Source: Arthrobacter sp. (GTDB lineage Bacteria > Actinomycetota > Actinomycetes > Actinomycetales > Micrococcaceae). Taken from it: a DNA stretch of 6,517 bases. The position numbers and the translations under genes are program-made. The first letter of the stretch is position 1. The number at the start of each line of letters is the position of its first letter. The stretch spans positions 1 to 6,517 of the forward strand of contig JASLBS010000129.1 of assembly GCA_030146405.1 (NCBI GenBank), given 5' to 3'. The notes under the pieces were generated by a model. It was given only the letters and a program-made list of their open reading frames with translations, had not been told where the DNA came from and searched no databases. Shown here one piece after another: positions 1 to 5,624 of the stretch.

Positions 1-1857
1 CGCGGGCTCGCCGCCGTCGTGCCGGTAGAGACCGCGTACGCGGACGGTCAGGCGATCGCCGTCGTCCGTCTCCACGTTCGCGATCTTCGCCAGCTCGTCA
101 TTGGTGATCACCGGGAACTTCAGGGCGATCTGCTTGGAGCGCACCCGACCGGTGGACAGCAGGTTGCCGTCGGGGCCGATCGTCACGCCCATCGAGGTGA
201 CGAGTTCCTCGCGGATCGAGTCCAGCGGCGGGTTGGTCACCTGGGCGAAGGACTGCACGAAGTAGTCGAACAGGAGGCGCGGGCGCTTGGAGAGCACCGC
301 GATCGGGGTGTCCGAACCCATGGCTCCCAGTGGCTCCGCGCCGTTCTTGGCCATCGGACCGAGGAGGATCCGCAGCTCCTCCTGGGTGTACCCGAAGGTG
401 CGCTGGCGCCGGTTGATGGACGCCTTGGTGTGGATCACGTGCTCGCGCTCCGGAAGGTCCTCGAGCTGGAGGAGGTTGCCCTTGACCCACTCGCCCCAGG
501 GGTTGGCGGCGGCCATCTCGGCCTTGACCTCCTGGTCCTCGATCAGGCGGCCCTCCTCGGTATCGACGAGGAACATCTTGCCGGGTGAGACCCGGCCCTT
601 GCGCACCACGCGGGCGGGATCGATGTCGAGGACACCCACCTCGGACGCGAGGACCACGAGCCCGTCCTCCGTCACCCAGTACCGCGCGGGACGCAACCCG
701 TTGCGGTCGAGGACGGCGCCCACGAGGCGACCGTCCGTGAAGGAGACGGCAGCGGGCCCGTCCCAGGGCTCCATGAGCATCGAGTGGTACTGGTAGAACG
801 CCCGGCGTGCGGGGTCCATGGTGGCGTGGTTCTCCCAGGCCTCCGGGATCATCATCATGATCGAGTGCGTGATCGGCCGCCCGGAGAGGGTCAGGAGTTC
901 GGCCACCTCGTCGAAGGACGCGGAGTCGGACGCACCGGGCGTGCAGATCGGGTACAGCTCTTCGGGGGCGTCACCGAGCAGAGGATTCGACAGCAGCGAC
1001 TGGCGCGCCCGCATCCAGTTCCGGTTGCCCTTGACCGTGTTGATCTCGCCGTTGTGCGCGATGGTCCGGAAGGGCTGGGCCAGCGGCCACGAGGGGAACG
1101 TGTTGGTGGAGAACCTGGAGTGCACGATCCCGAGCCGGGTCTTGAAACGCTCGTCGGACAGGTCCGGGTAGAACGGCTCGAGCTGCGCGGTGGTCAGCAT
1201 GCCCTTGTAGACGATGGTCTTCGAGGACAGGGACGGGAAGTAGACGCCGTACTTGTTCTGGGCCCGCTTGCGTACCCGGAACGCCTTGGCATCCAGATCG
1301 GCGGGGTTGCCGTCCGCGGGCGCCAGGAAGAGCTGCACGAAGTGCGGCATGCAGGAGCGCGCCATCGCCCCCACGAGGTCGGCGACGATCGGCACCACCC
1401 GCCACCCGAGGACGTCGAGCCCCTCGGCCTCCGCCAGGGACTCGAGGCCGGCGCGGGCCGTCTCCTCCTCCTTCGCCTCGGCGGGCAGGAAAGCGGTACC
1501 CACGATGTACCCGCCCGCGGGCGGAAGGGCGAAATCGACGACGGCGCGGAAGAACTCGTCCGGGACCTGGGTCAGGAGGCCGGCGCCGTCACCCGTACCC
1601 TCGTCCGCGCCCACGGCGCCGCGGTGCTCGAGGTTGCGCAGGGCGGTCAGCGCGGCATCCACGATGTCGTGGCCGGGTTCACCGCGCAGCGTCGCGATGA
1701 CGGCGAGCCCGCAGGCGTCCTTCTCGTTCTCCGGGTTGTACAGCCCTGCGGCTTCCGGCAGTGCGGCGAACCTGCTGAAGGGCGACTCCGCGGCAACGGC
1801 GGAGTGCGCAGCGCCCTGAACCGGTACGGCAGGCTTCCCTGGTGTCACAGCAGTCAT
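1..1857 (-). CDS. gltB: Glutamate synthase large subunit, N-terminal 619 residues (partial, runs off window)
   Basis: The large (alpha) subunit of NADPH-dependent glutamate synthase (GOGAT) is cytoplasmic. It hydrolyses glutamine and channels the ammonia to 2-oxoglutarate, making glutamate with reducing power from GltD. The frame is open from ATG 1857 to the window edge. Residues 1-48 look like the propeptide removed in maturation, because Cys49 in DACGLAVIAT is the expected N-terminal nucleophile of the class II glutamine amidotransferase domain (about 49-435). NLEHRGAVGADEGTGDGAG follows, and HSRFSTNTFPSWP plus IAHNGEINT (266-274) are substrate-pocket motifs of this domain. FGYTQEEL (488-495) and GSDTPIAVLSKRPR (from 514) open the central domain. 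Family members have about 1500 residues, so the FMN/Fe-S synthase domain and the C-terminal beta-helix lie outside. The start is supported by AAGGA 8 nt upstream; an ATG at 1877 is out of frame. It is separated from lgt by 355 bp, so it probably has its own promoter. The assignment is secure. Confidence 0.97.
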   Translation of the reverse strand, partial: MTAVTPGKPAVPVQGAAHSAVAAESPFSRFAALPEAAGLYNPENEKDACGLAVIATLRGEPGHDIVDAALTALRNLEHRGAVGADEGTGDGAGLLTQVPDEFFRAVVDFALPPAGGYIVGTAFLPAEAKEEETARAGLESLAEAEGLDVLGWRVVPIVADLVGAMARSCMPHFVQLFLAPADGNPADLDAKAFRVRKRAQNKYGVYFPSLSSKTIVYKGMLTTAQLEPFYPDLSDERFKTRLGIVHSRFSTNTFPSWPLAQPFRTIAHNGEINTVKGNRNWMRARQSLLSNPLLGDAPEELYPICTPGASDSASFDEVAELLTLSGRPITHSIMMMIPEAWENHATMDPARRAFYQYHSMLMEPWDGPAAVSFTDGRLVGAVLDRNGLRPARYWVTEDGLVVLASEVGVLDIDPARVVRKGRVSPGKMFLVDTEEGRLIEDQEVKAEMAAANPWGEWVKGNLLQLEDLPEREHVIHTKASINRRQRTFGYTQEELRILLGPMAKNGAEPLGAMGSDTPIAVLSKRPRLLFDYFVQSFAQVTNPPLDSIREELVTSMGVTIGPDGNLLSTGRVRSKQIALKFPVITNDELAKIANVETDDGDRLTVRVRGLYRHDGGEPA

Positions 1858-1865
1858 AGAAAGGA

Positions 1866-1870
1866 TCCTT
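1866..1870 (-). promoter_or_regulatory. Shine-Dalgarno site of gltB
   Basis: AAGGA lies 8 nt before the ATG at 1857-1855. It decides the start over the out-of-frame ATG at 1877-1875. The site is half of the perfect palindrome AAGGATCCTT (1861-1870), which has no loop and so is unlikely to fold into a stable hairpin on its own. Confidence 0.75.
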
Positions 1871-1967
1871 CCCCCATGGTGGAGCGTTGGGAGGGGACAG
1901 CCTCGGCCCCGCAGTCACCGCATCGGGAGGCGGGACCGTCTGTCTATCTCGAACACATCGCCCGGCT

Positions 1968-2000
1968 CGCTCCACCCGACACTGTTGGCGGGTGGTAGCG
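1968..2000 (-). promoter_or_regulatory. Strong stem-loop in the gltB leader
   Basis: CCACCCG (1972-1978 on the plus strand) pairs perfectly with CGGGTGG (1989-1995) around a 10-nt loop. The stem continues with CGCT (1968-1971) against AGCG (1997-2000) past one bulged base at 1996, giving 11 bp in all. No run of U follows on the minus strand, so it is not a classical intrinsic terminator, although actinobacterial terminators often lack the U-tract. It lies about 110 nt before the gltB start. It could be a terminator for lgt read-through, a leader regulatory structure, or a dyad bound by a regulator; the sequence alone does not decide. Confidence 0.5.
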
Positions 2001-2143
2001 CTGTTCTGCGCCGGGCAGGGCGGTGGCGTTGCGGGCTCAGAAGGTGATCCGGCCATCGCGCCAGGGGTCCACGACTGTGTGGGATTGCGTCCTTGAGGGG
2101 CGGTGACCCGGGGACTGCGGTGACGGTCATCGGCGGGACACTC

Positions 2144-2167
2144 AGGCCCGCACGACGTACCGGGCCT
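2144..2167 (-). terminator. GC-rich stem-loop downstream of lgt, possible terminator without U-tract
   Basis: AGGCCCG (2144-2150) and CGGGCCT (2161-2167) form a perfect 7-bp stem around a 10-nt loop, 46 nt after the lgt stop codon. The minus-strand sequence after the stem begins TGAGTGTCCC and has no U-tract. The position fits the end of the trp-lgt transcript, but if the candidate promoter at 2172-2201 is real, the hairpin would sit at the very 5' end of the gltB leader instead. Both readings are inference. Confidence 0.4.
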
Positions 2168-2171
2168 TGTC

Positions 2172-2201
2172 CTGCTACCCGGGAGCCGTTTGTTTCGGCA
2201 A
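2172..2201 (-). promoter_or_regulatory. Candidate gltB promoter
   Basis: Read on the minus strand, TTGCCG (2201-2196; 4 of 6 to the housekeeping -35) is followed after 18 bp by TAGCAG (2177-2172; 3 of 6 to the -10). The -10 match is weak, as is common in high-GC actinobacteria. The site lies in the locally AT-richer patch just past the lgt stop and overlaps the GlnR-like box at 2192-2218. Transcription would start near 2165. I would not exclude another promoter nearer to gltB. Confidence 0.3.
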
Positions 2202-2218
2202 GATTACCACGATCATTC
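2192..2218 (-). promoter_or_regulatory. GlnR-like operator box
   Basis: On the minus strand the sequence reads GAATG-n6-GTAAT-n6-GAAAC. The published actinobacterial GlnR box is built from GTnAC and GAAAC half-sites separated by 6 bp. GAAAC matches fully, GTAAT matches four of five positions, and the preceding GAATG matches three of five in correct spacing. GlnR controls nitrogen-assimilation genes, so a site upstream of glutamate synthase makes sense. The box overlaps the lgt stop codon. One pair of half-sites can arise by chance, so this is a candidate only. Confidence 0.35.
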
Positions 2219-3262
2219 CGTGGGTCTTTTACCCTTTTCCGCCGCGTGGCTACCTGTGGCTGAAGCGTTATCGGGCAGGTCGTCGGCTGCTGATCCGGGA
2301 GCCGCGACTGCTTCTGTTCCTGCATCGGCTCCGACTGCGGTCCCGCCGGCGATCCCGGTGCCGGTTCCGCCCTCGGAGCCGATCTCCTGTGGTTCCCTTC
2401 CCGGGAGGTACACGGAAGTCGGTTCCTCTCCCCTCCGCCGGACGGCGAGCAGCACGAGGATACCCAGCGACACCAGGAAGACGACGATGCTGGTCCACAC
2501 ATTGAGCCGCTGGGTCATCCCGAAGAACGTGACCATCTCGGCGTCGTCGATCCGCAGCGTCTCGATCCAGACCCGTCCCAGCGTGTAGTAGGCGGCGTAG
2601 AGCCAGAACATGCGCCCGCCACGGAGCCGGAACTTCCGGGCGAGGAACAGGAGCAGCGCCACGCCCACGAGGTTCCAGAGGAGTTCGTAGAGGAAGGTGG
2701 GGTGGAACAGCGTGCCCGGTTCCTGGGCAGGCGGGAAGTCGGCGTTCGTGGCGTCGATCTCGAGGCCCCACGGAAGCGTGGTGGGGCTGCCGAAGAGTTC
2801 CTGGTTGAACCAGTTGCCCAGACGCCCGATCGCCTGGGCGAGCAGCAGGCCCGGGGCCGCGGCGTCCGCGAAGGCGGACAGGCGAACGCCCGCGCGGCGC
2901 GCACCGATCCACGCGCCCACGGCGCCCAGCGCCACGGCACCCCAGATACCCAGGCCGCCCTGCCAGATCATCGGGATACGTGCCAGGTCACCCTGTGGGC
3001 CGAAGTAGGCCTCCGGGGAGGAGAACACGTGGTAGAGCCGGCCACCGATGATGCCGAAGGGGACCGCCCAGATGGCGATGTCCCAGACGGTCTCGGCGTG
3101 CCCGCCGAAGGCCACGAATCGTTTCTGCGTGAGCAGCAGCGCCAGGATGATGCCGAGGAGGATGAACAGCGCGTAGGCGTGGAGCGTGACCGGGCCCAGG
3201 CTGAAGCTGGCCCACTCGGGCGGCGGGCTCGGGATCGAGGCGGCGAACTGCACGGGGTTCAT
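2213..3262 (-). CDS. lgt: Prolipoprotein diacylglyceryl transferase
   Basis: Lgt is an integral membrane enzyme that transfers diacylglycerol from phosphatidylglycerol to the lipobox cysteine of preprolipoproteins, the first step of lipoprotein maturation. The 349 residues show several hydrophobic segments (roughly 28-46, 61-76, 100-121, 134-146, 190-209 and 254-274, with less clear ones between), matching the seven-helix fold. The family signature GRLGNWFNQELFG spans 146-158. By alignment to the E. coli enzyme, His78 (LYHVF), Arg147, Glu155 and Arg230 (YYTLGRVWIE) correspond to the key residues His103, Arg143, Glu151 and Arg239. Residues about 277-349 form a hydrophilic, Gly/Ala/Thr-rich, probably disordered tail facing the cytoplasm, beyond the conserved core. 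ATG 3262 overlaps the trpA stop by 4 bp (ATGA), and only a weak GAAGA lies upstream, so translation is probably coupled to trpA. Confidence 0.97.
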   Translation of the reverse strand: MNPVQFAASIPSPPPEWASFSLGPVTLHAYALFILLGIILALLLTQKRFVAFGGHAETVWDIAIWAVPFGIIGGRLYHVFSSPEAYFGPQGDLARIPMIWQGGLGIWGAVALGAVGAWIGARRAGVRLSAFADAAAPGLLLAQAIGRLGNWFNQELFGSPTTLPWGLEIDATNADFPPAQEPGTLFHPTFLYELLWNLVGVALLLFLARKFRLRGGRMFWLYAAYYTLGRVWIETLRIDDAEMVTFFGMTQRLNVWTSIVVFLVSLGILVLLAVRRRGEEPTSVYLPGREPQEIGSEGGTGTGIAGGTAVGADAGTEAVAAPGSAADDLPDNASATGSHAAEKGKRPTE

Positions 3263-4095
3263 GCCGACGTCTTCGGGGTACCGGTACTCAGTTCGCGCGT
3301 GAGGTCGGCGACGGCCTCGACGCCGCCGTCGCGCAGAGCGGCCACGAGGGCGGTACCCACGATCACGCCGTCGGCGTACGCACCGATCTCACGGACCTGT
3401 GCGGAGGTGGACACACCGAGACCCACACAGGCGCGCTGGGCCCCGGCTTCGTGGGCTGCGTCGACGACGGCGCGGGCAGCAGCACCCACGGACGTCCGCG
3501 CGCCGGTCACGCCCATCACCGACACGGCGTAGACGAAGCCGCGGCTCGCTTCCACCGTGTTCTGCATGCGCTGCTGCGAGGTGGACGGCGCCACGAGGAA
3601 CACGCGGTCCAGGCCCAGTTCCTCGGAGACCTCGAGCCACTCGCCCGCTTCGTCGGGGATCAGGTCCGGTGTGATGAGTCCGGCTCCGCCGGCCGCGGCG
3701 AGGCGCTCGGCGAATGCGCGGACACCCATGCGCATGACGGGATTCCAGTAGGTCATGACCAGCACCGCGGCGTCGGTGCTGCGCGTGATGCCCTCGACCA
3801 CGTCGAAGATCTGCGGCACGGTGAATCCGTGGGCCAGCGCCTCGACGGTGGCCTCCTGGATGACGTGCCCGTCCATCACCGGATCCGAGTACGGGATGCC
3901 GATCTCGATGAGATCCATTCCGTTCTCGGCCATGGCGATACCCGCGTCGATGGTGGTCCGGACGTCGGGGAAGCCGGCGGGAAGGTAACCGATGAGGGCC
4001 GTGCGGCCCTCACTGCGTGCCTTCTCGATCGCGGCAGCCGCCTTGGACCCGGGAAGCTGCCCGGCGGCAGGACGATCGGTGGAATGCGTGGTCAC
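3259..4095 (-). CDS. trpA: Tryptophan synthase alpha chain
   Basis: TrpA cleaves indole-3-glycerol phosphate to indole and glyceraldehyde-3-phosphate and passes indole to TrpB through the tunnel of the cytoplasmic alpha2beta2 complex. The 278 residues match the family's usual 260-280. The TIM-barrel motif LIEIGIPYSDPVMDG (62-76) carries Glu64 and Asp75, equivalent to catalytic Glu49 and Asp60 of the enteric enzyme. GVTGAR (195-200) belongs to the substrate-phosphate/flexible-loop region, and GLGVST (225-230) is a second phosphate-binding turn. The start codon is GTG at 4095-4093, within the 4-bp overlap GTGA with the trpB stop. A strong AGGAGGG (4111-4105) lies 9 nt upstream inside trpB, so the gene can be initiated well and also coupled to TrpB, which would favour the equal amounts the complex needs. 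Nothing appears damaged. Confidence 0.98.
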   Translation of the reverse strand: MTTHSTDRPAAGQLPGSKAAAAIEKARSEGRTALIGYLPAGFPDVRTTIDAGIAMAENGMDLIEIGIPYSDPVMDGHVIQEATVEALAHGFTVPQIFDVVEGITRSTDAAVLVMTYWNPVMRMGVRAFAERLAAAGGAGLITPDLIPDEAGEWLEVSEELGLDRVFLVAPSTSQQRMQNTVEASRGFVYAVSVMGVTGARTSVGAAARAVVDAAHEAGAQRACVGLGVSTSAQVREIGAYADGVIVGTALVAALRDGGVEAVADLTRELSTGTPKTSA

Positions 4096-5441
4096 AGCTG
4101 TTCACCCTCCTGGGCGATCTCCTGCTCGGCACTGTCGTCCGGCAGTAGATCGAAGTAGCCCGCGGCGGTGGCCACGTCCTTGTCGCCGCGGCCGGAGAGA
4201 TTCACCATGATGATCCTGTCCGCCGCCTTCTCCCCCGGGCCGAGGTCAGCGGCGAGCCGTTGGCCCACCTTCATGGCACCGGCGAGGGCGTGCGCCGTCT
4301 CGATGGCGGGAATGATCCCCTCGGTCTGGCTGAGGACCTTGAAGGCCTCCATGGCTTCGGCGTCGGTGATGGGCTCGTAGTTCGCCCTTCCGATGTCCGC
4401 GAGGTAGGCGTGCTCGGGCCCCACGCCCGGGTAGTCGAGGCCTGCGGAGATGGAGTGCGACTCCATGGTCTGCCCATCCTCGTCCTGCATGAGGTAGGAC
4501 CGGGCGCCGTGCAGCACACCGGGGCGGCCCAGCGTGATGGTGGCCGCGTGACGTCCGGTCTCGACGCCGTCGCCTCCGGCCTCGAAGCCGTAGAGCGCCA
4601 CCCCGCGGTCGTCGAGGAACCCGTGGAACATGCCGATGGCGTTCGATCCGCCGCCGACGCACGCGAGCACCGCGTCGGGCAGCTTGCCCGTCTGCTCCAG
4701 GATCTGCTCCCGCGCCTCTTCGCCGATGACCTCGTGGAAGTACCGCACCATGGACGGGAACGGGTGGGCGCCCGCTGCGGTGCCCAGGAGGTAGTGCGTG
4801 GTGTCCACGTTCGCCACCCAGTCGCGCAGAGCGTCGTTGATCGCATCCTTGAGGGTCTGCGAACCGTTGGTGACGGGAACCACCGTGGCTCCGAGCAGTT
4901 GCATCCGCGCGACGTTCAGGGCCTGGCGGCGCGTGTCCTCCGCACCCATGTAGACCACGCACTCGAGACCGAGGAGGGCGGCCGCGGTTGCGCTGGCAAC
5001 CCCGTGCTGCCCGGCACCGGTCTCGGCGATGACGCGGGTCTTGCCCATGCGCTTGGCGATCAGCGCCTGTCCCAGCACGTTGTTGATCTTGTGCGACCCG
5101 GTGTGGTTGAGGTCCTCCCGCTTGAGGAACACCCGGACACCACCGCAGTGCTCCGCGAAGCGCTTGGCCTCGGTCAGCAGGGAAGGCCGGCCGGCGTAGT
5201 TCTTGTTGAGCTCGCTGACCTGCGCCGTGAACTCGGGATCGGCCTTGGCCTTGTCGAACGTGTCCTGCAACTCGTCGAGGGCGGCGATCAGCGATTCCGG
5301 CATCCATCGACCGCCGTACGCCCCGAAGTAGGGTCCCGGGGCGTGGCGCAGGCTCTGGTCGTGGCTGAGGAATGCCTCGGCCGTCCCGGCGTCGACGGTG
5401 TCCCCCGCGGCAGCGCCGCTCTCCTGATGCGTATCGGTCAT
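4092..5441 (-). CDS. trpB: Tryptophan synthase beta chain
   Basis: TrpB is the PLP enzyme that condenses indole with L-serine to give L-tryptophan. With the ATG at 5441 the protein has 449 residues; the enteric enzyme has about 397, and the excess is mainly an N-terminal extension of about 35 residues before PGPYFGAYGGRWMPE. LNHTGSHKINN (111-121) is the family signature, and Lys118 is the PLP Schiff-base lysine (Lys87 in Salmonella). Glu140 in AETGAGQHG matches catalytic Glu109. GGGSNAIG (263-270) binds the PLP phosphate, and LSGRGDKD (415-422) is the conserved C-terminal motif. The frame stays open upstream to a GTG at 5558, but the 39 extra residues are His/Arg-rich and unlike the family, while AGAGGA lies 11 nt before ATG 5441, so I chose that start. 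The stop overlaps the trpA start by 4 bp. Confidence 0.97.
   Translation of the reverse strand: MTDTHQESGAAAGDTVDAGTAEAFLSHDQSLRHAPGPYFGAYGGRWMPESLIAALDELQDTFDKAKADPEFTAQVSELNKNYAGRPSLLTEAKRFAEHCGGVRVFLKREDLNHTGSHKINNVLGQALIAKRMGKTRVIAETGAGQHGVASATAAALLGLECVVYMGAEDTRRQALNVARMQLLGATVVPVTNGSQTLKDAINDALRDWVANVDTTHYLLGTAAGAHPFPSMVRYFHEVIGEEAREQILEQTGKLPDAVLACVGGGSNAIGMFHGFLDDRGVALYGFEAGGDGVETGRHAATITLGRPGVLHGARSYLMQDEDGQTMESHSISAGLDYPGVGPEHAYLADIGRANYEPITDAEAMEAFKVLSQTEGIIPAIETAHALAGAMKVGQRLAADLGPGEKAADRIIMVNLSGRGDKDVATAAGYFDLLPDDSAEQEIAQEGEQL
4105..4111 (-). promoter_or_regulatory. Strong Shine-Dalgarno site of trpA
   Basis: AGGAGGG lies 9 nt before the GTG start of trpA, inside the last codons of trpB. 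It is the best ribosome site among the trp-lgt genes here and supports the GTG start despite the weaker initiation codon. Confidence 0.8.
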
Positions 5442-5452
5442 GGTGTCCGCAA

Positions 5453-5458
5453 TCCTCT
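5453..5458 (-). promoter_or_regulatory. Shine-Dalgarno site of trpB
   Basis: AGAGGA sits 11 nt before the ATG at 5441-5439. The spacing is slightly long but acceptable. It decides the start codon over the in-frame GTG at 5558, which would add 39 atypical residues. Confidence 0.6.
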
Positions 5459-5559
5459 TCTGTAGTCTCGCCCGGCGATGATGCCGCTCGGTGTCTGGGT
5501 CGATCGGCGAGGACCGGTGTCTGTCTGCGTTCTGTGGTGCTGTTCCGTGGTGACGCACC

Positions 5560-5576
5560 GGCTCCGGCTTGGAGCC
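5560..5576 (-). promoter_or_regulatory. Short hairpin in the trpC-trpB spacer (second of two)
   Basis: GGCTCC (5560-5565) and GGAGCC (5571-5576) form a perfect 6-bp stem with a 5-nt loop. No U-tract follows. Together with the hairpin at 5589-5606 it makes a tandem structured stretch in the only sizeable gap of the trp-lgt block. It could mark an mRNA processing or stabilising site; the function is unknown. Confidence 0.4.
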
Positions 5577-5588
5577 CGACGGTGCGGT

Positions 5589-5606
5589 GCCCGGCCGGTG
5601 CCGGGC
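5589..5606 (-). promoter_or_regulatory. GC hairpin just after trpC (first of two)
   Basis: GCCCGG (5589-5594) pairs with CCGGGC (5601-5606) around a 6-nt loop, 18 nt after the trpC stop. The stem is all G-C. With no U-tract it is at best a weak or partial terminator, which could lower trpBA-lgt expression relative to trpC, or it could be an RNA processing or stability element. Confidence 0.4.
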
Positions 5607-5624
5607 GGTGTCCGGTGTGGGGGT

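Larger units (their letters stand above)
1858..2212. other. Non-coding region between lgt and gltB (lgt 3' end, gltB promoter and leader)
   Basis: These 355 bp contain no convincing gene on either strand. A minus-strand frame from ATG 2130 to a stop at 1915 would give about 71 residues rich in Pro and Arg, but it shows no good ribosome site or family resemblance. The region holds two minus-strand stem-loops (2144-2167 and 1968-2000), a promoter candidate at 2172-2201, a direct repeat CGGTGAC at 2101-2107 and 2118-2124, and the gltB ribosome site. Around 2190-2220 the sequence is noticeably richer in A and T than its surroundings, as expected of a promoter. If transcription starts near 2165, gltB has a leader of about 300 nt. 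Confidence 0.7.

Noticed and set aside
1861..1870. AAGGATCCTT palindrome as an operator or hairpin that hides the gltB ribosome site
   Set aside because: With no loop it cannot form a stable RNA hairpin, and AAGGA is explained as the Shine-Dalgarno site; the symmetry is likely incidental.
784..1998. 404-codon plus-strand open frame antisense to gltB
   Set aside because: It lies opposite the clear gltB frame, shows no family resemblance, and has the Arg/Gly/Val/His composition typical of the shadow frame of a high-GC gene.
1915..2130. Possible upstream peptide of about 71 codons in the gltB leader
   Set aside because: It shows no good ribosome site, a Pro/Arg-rich composition like an out-of-frame read of high-GC DNA, and no resemblance to known leader peptides.
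4260..5465. 401-codon plus-strand open frame antisense to trpB
   Set aside because: It is a shadow of trpB, whose catalytic motifs are intact in the minus-strand frame; no ribosome site or recognisable domain supports the plus-strand frame.
5442..5558. In-frame 39-residue N-terminal extension of TrpB from GTG 5558
   Set aside because: The extension is His/Arg-rich, unlike TrpB N-termini, and crosses the spacer; AGAGGA is correctly placed before ATG 5441.
5442..5624. Tryptophan attenuator leader peptide upstream of trpB
   Set aside because: I found no cluster of TGG codons in any short minus-strand frame here and no terminator/antiterminator pair with a U-tract.
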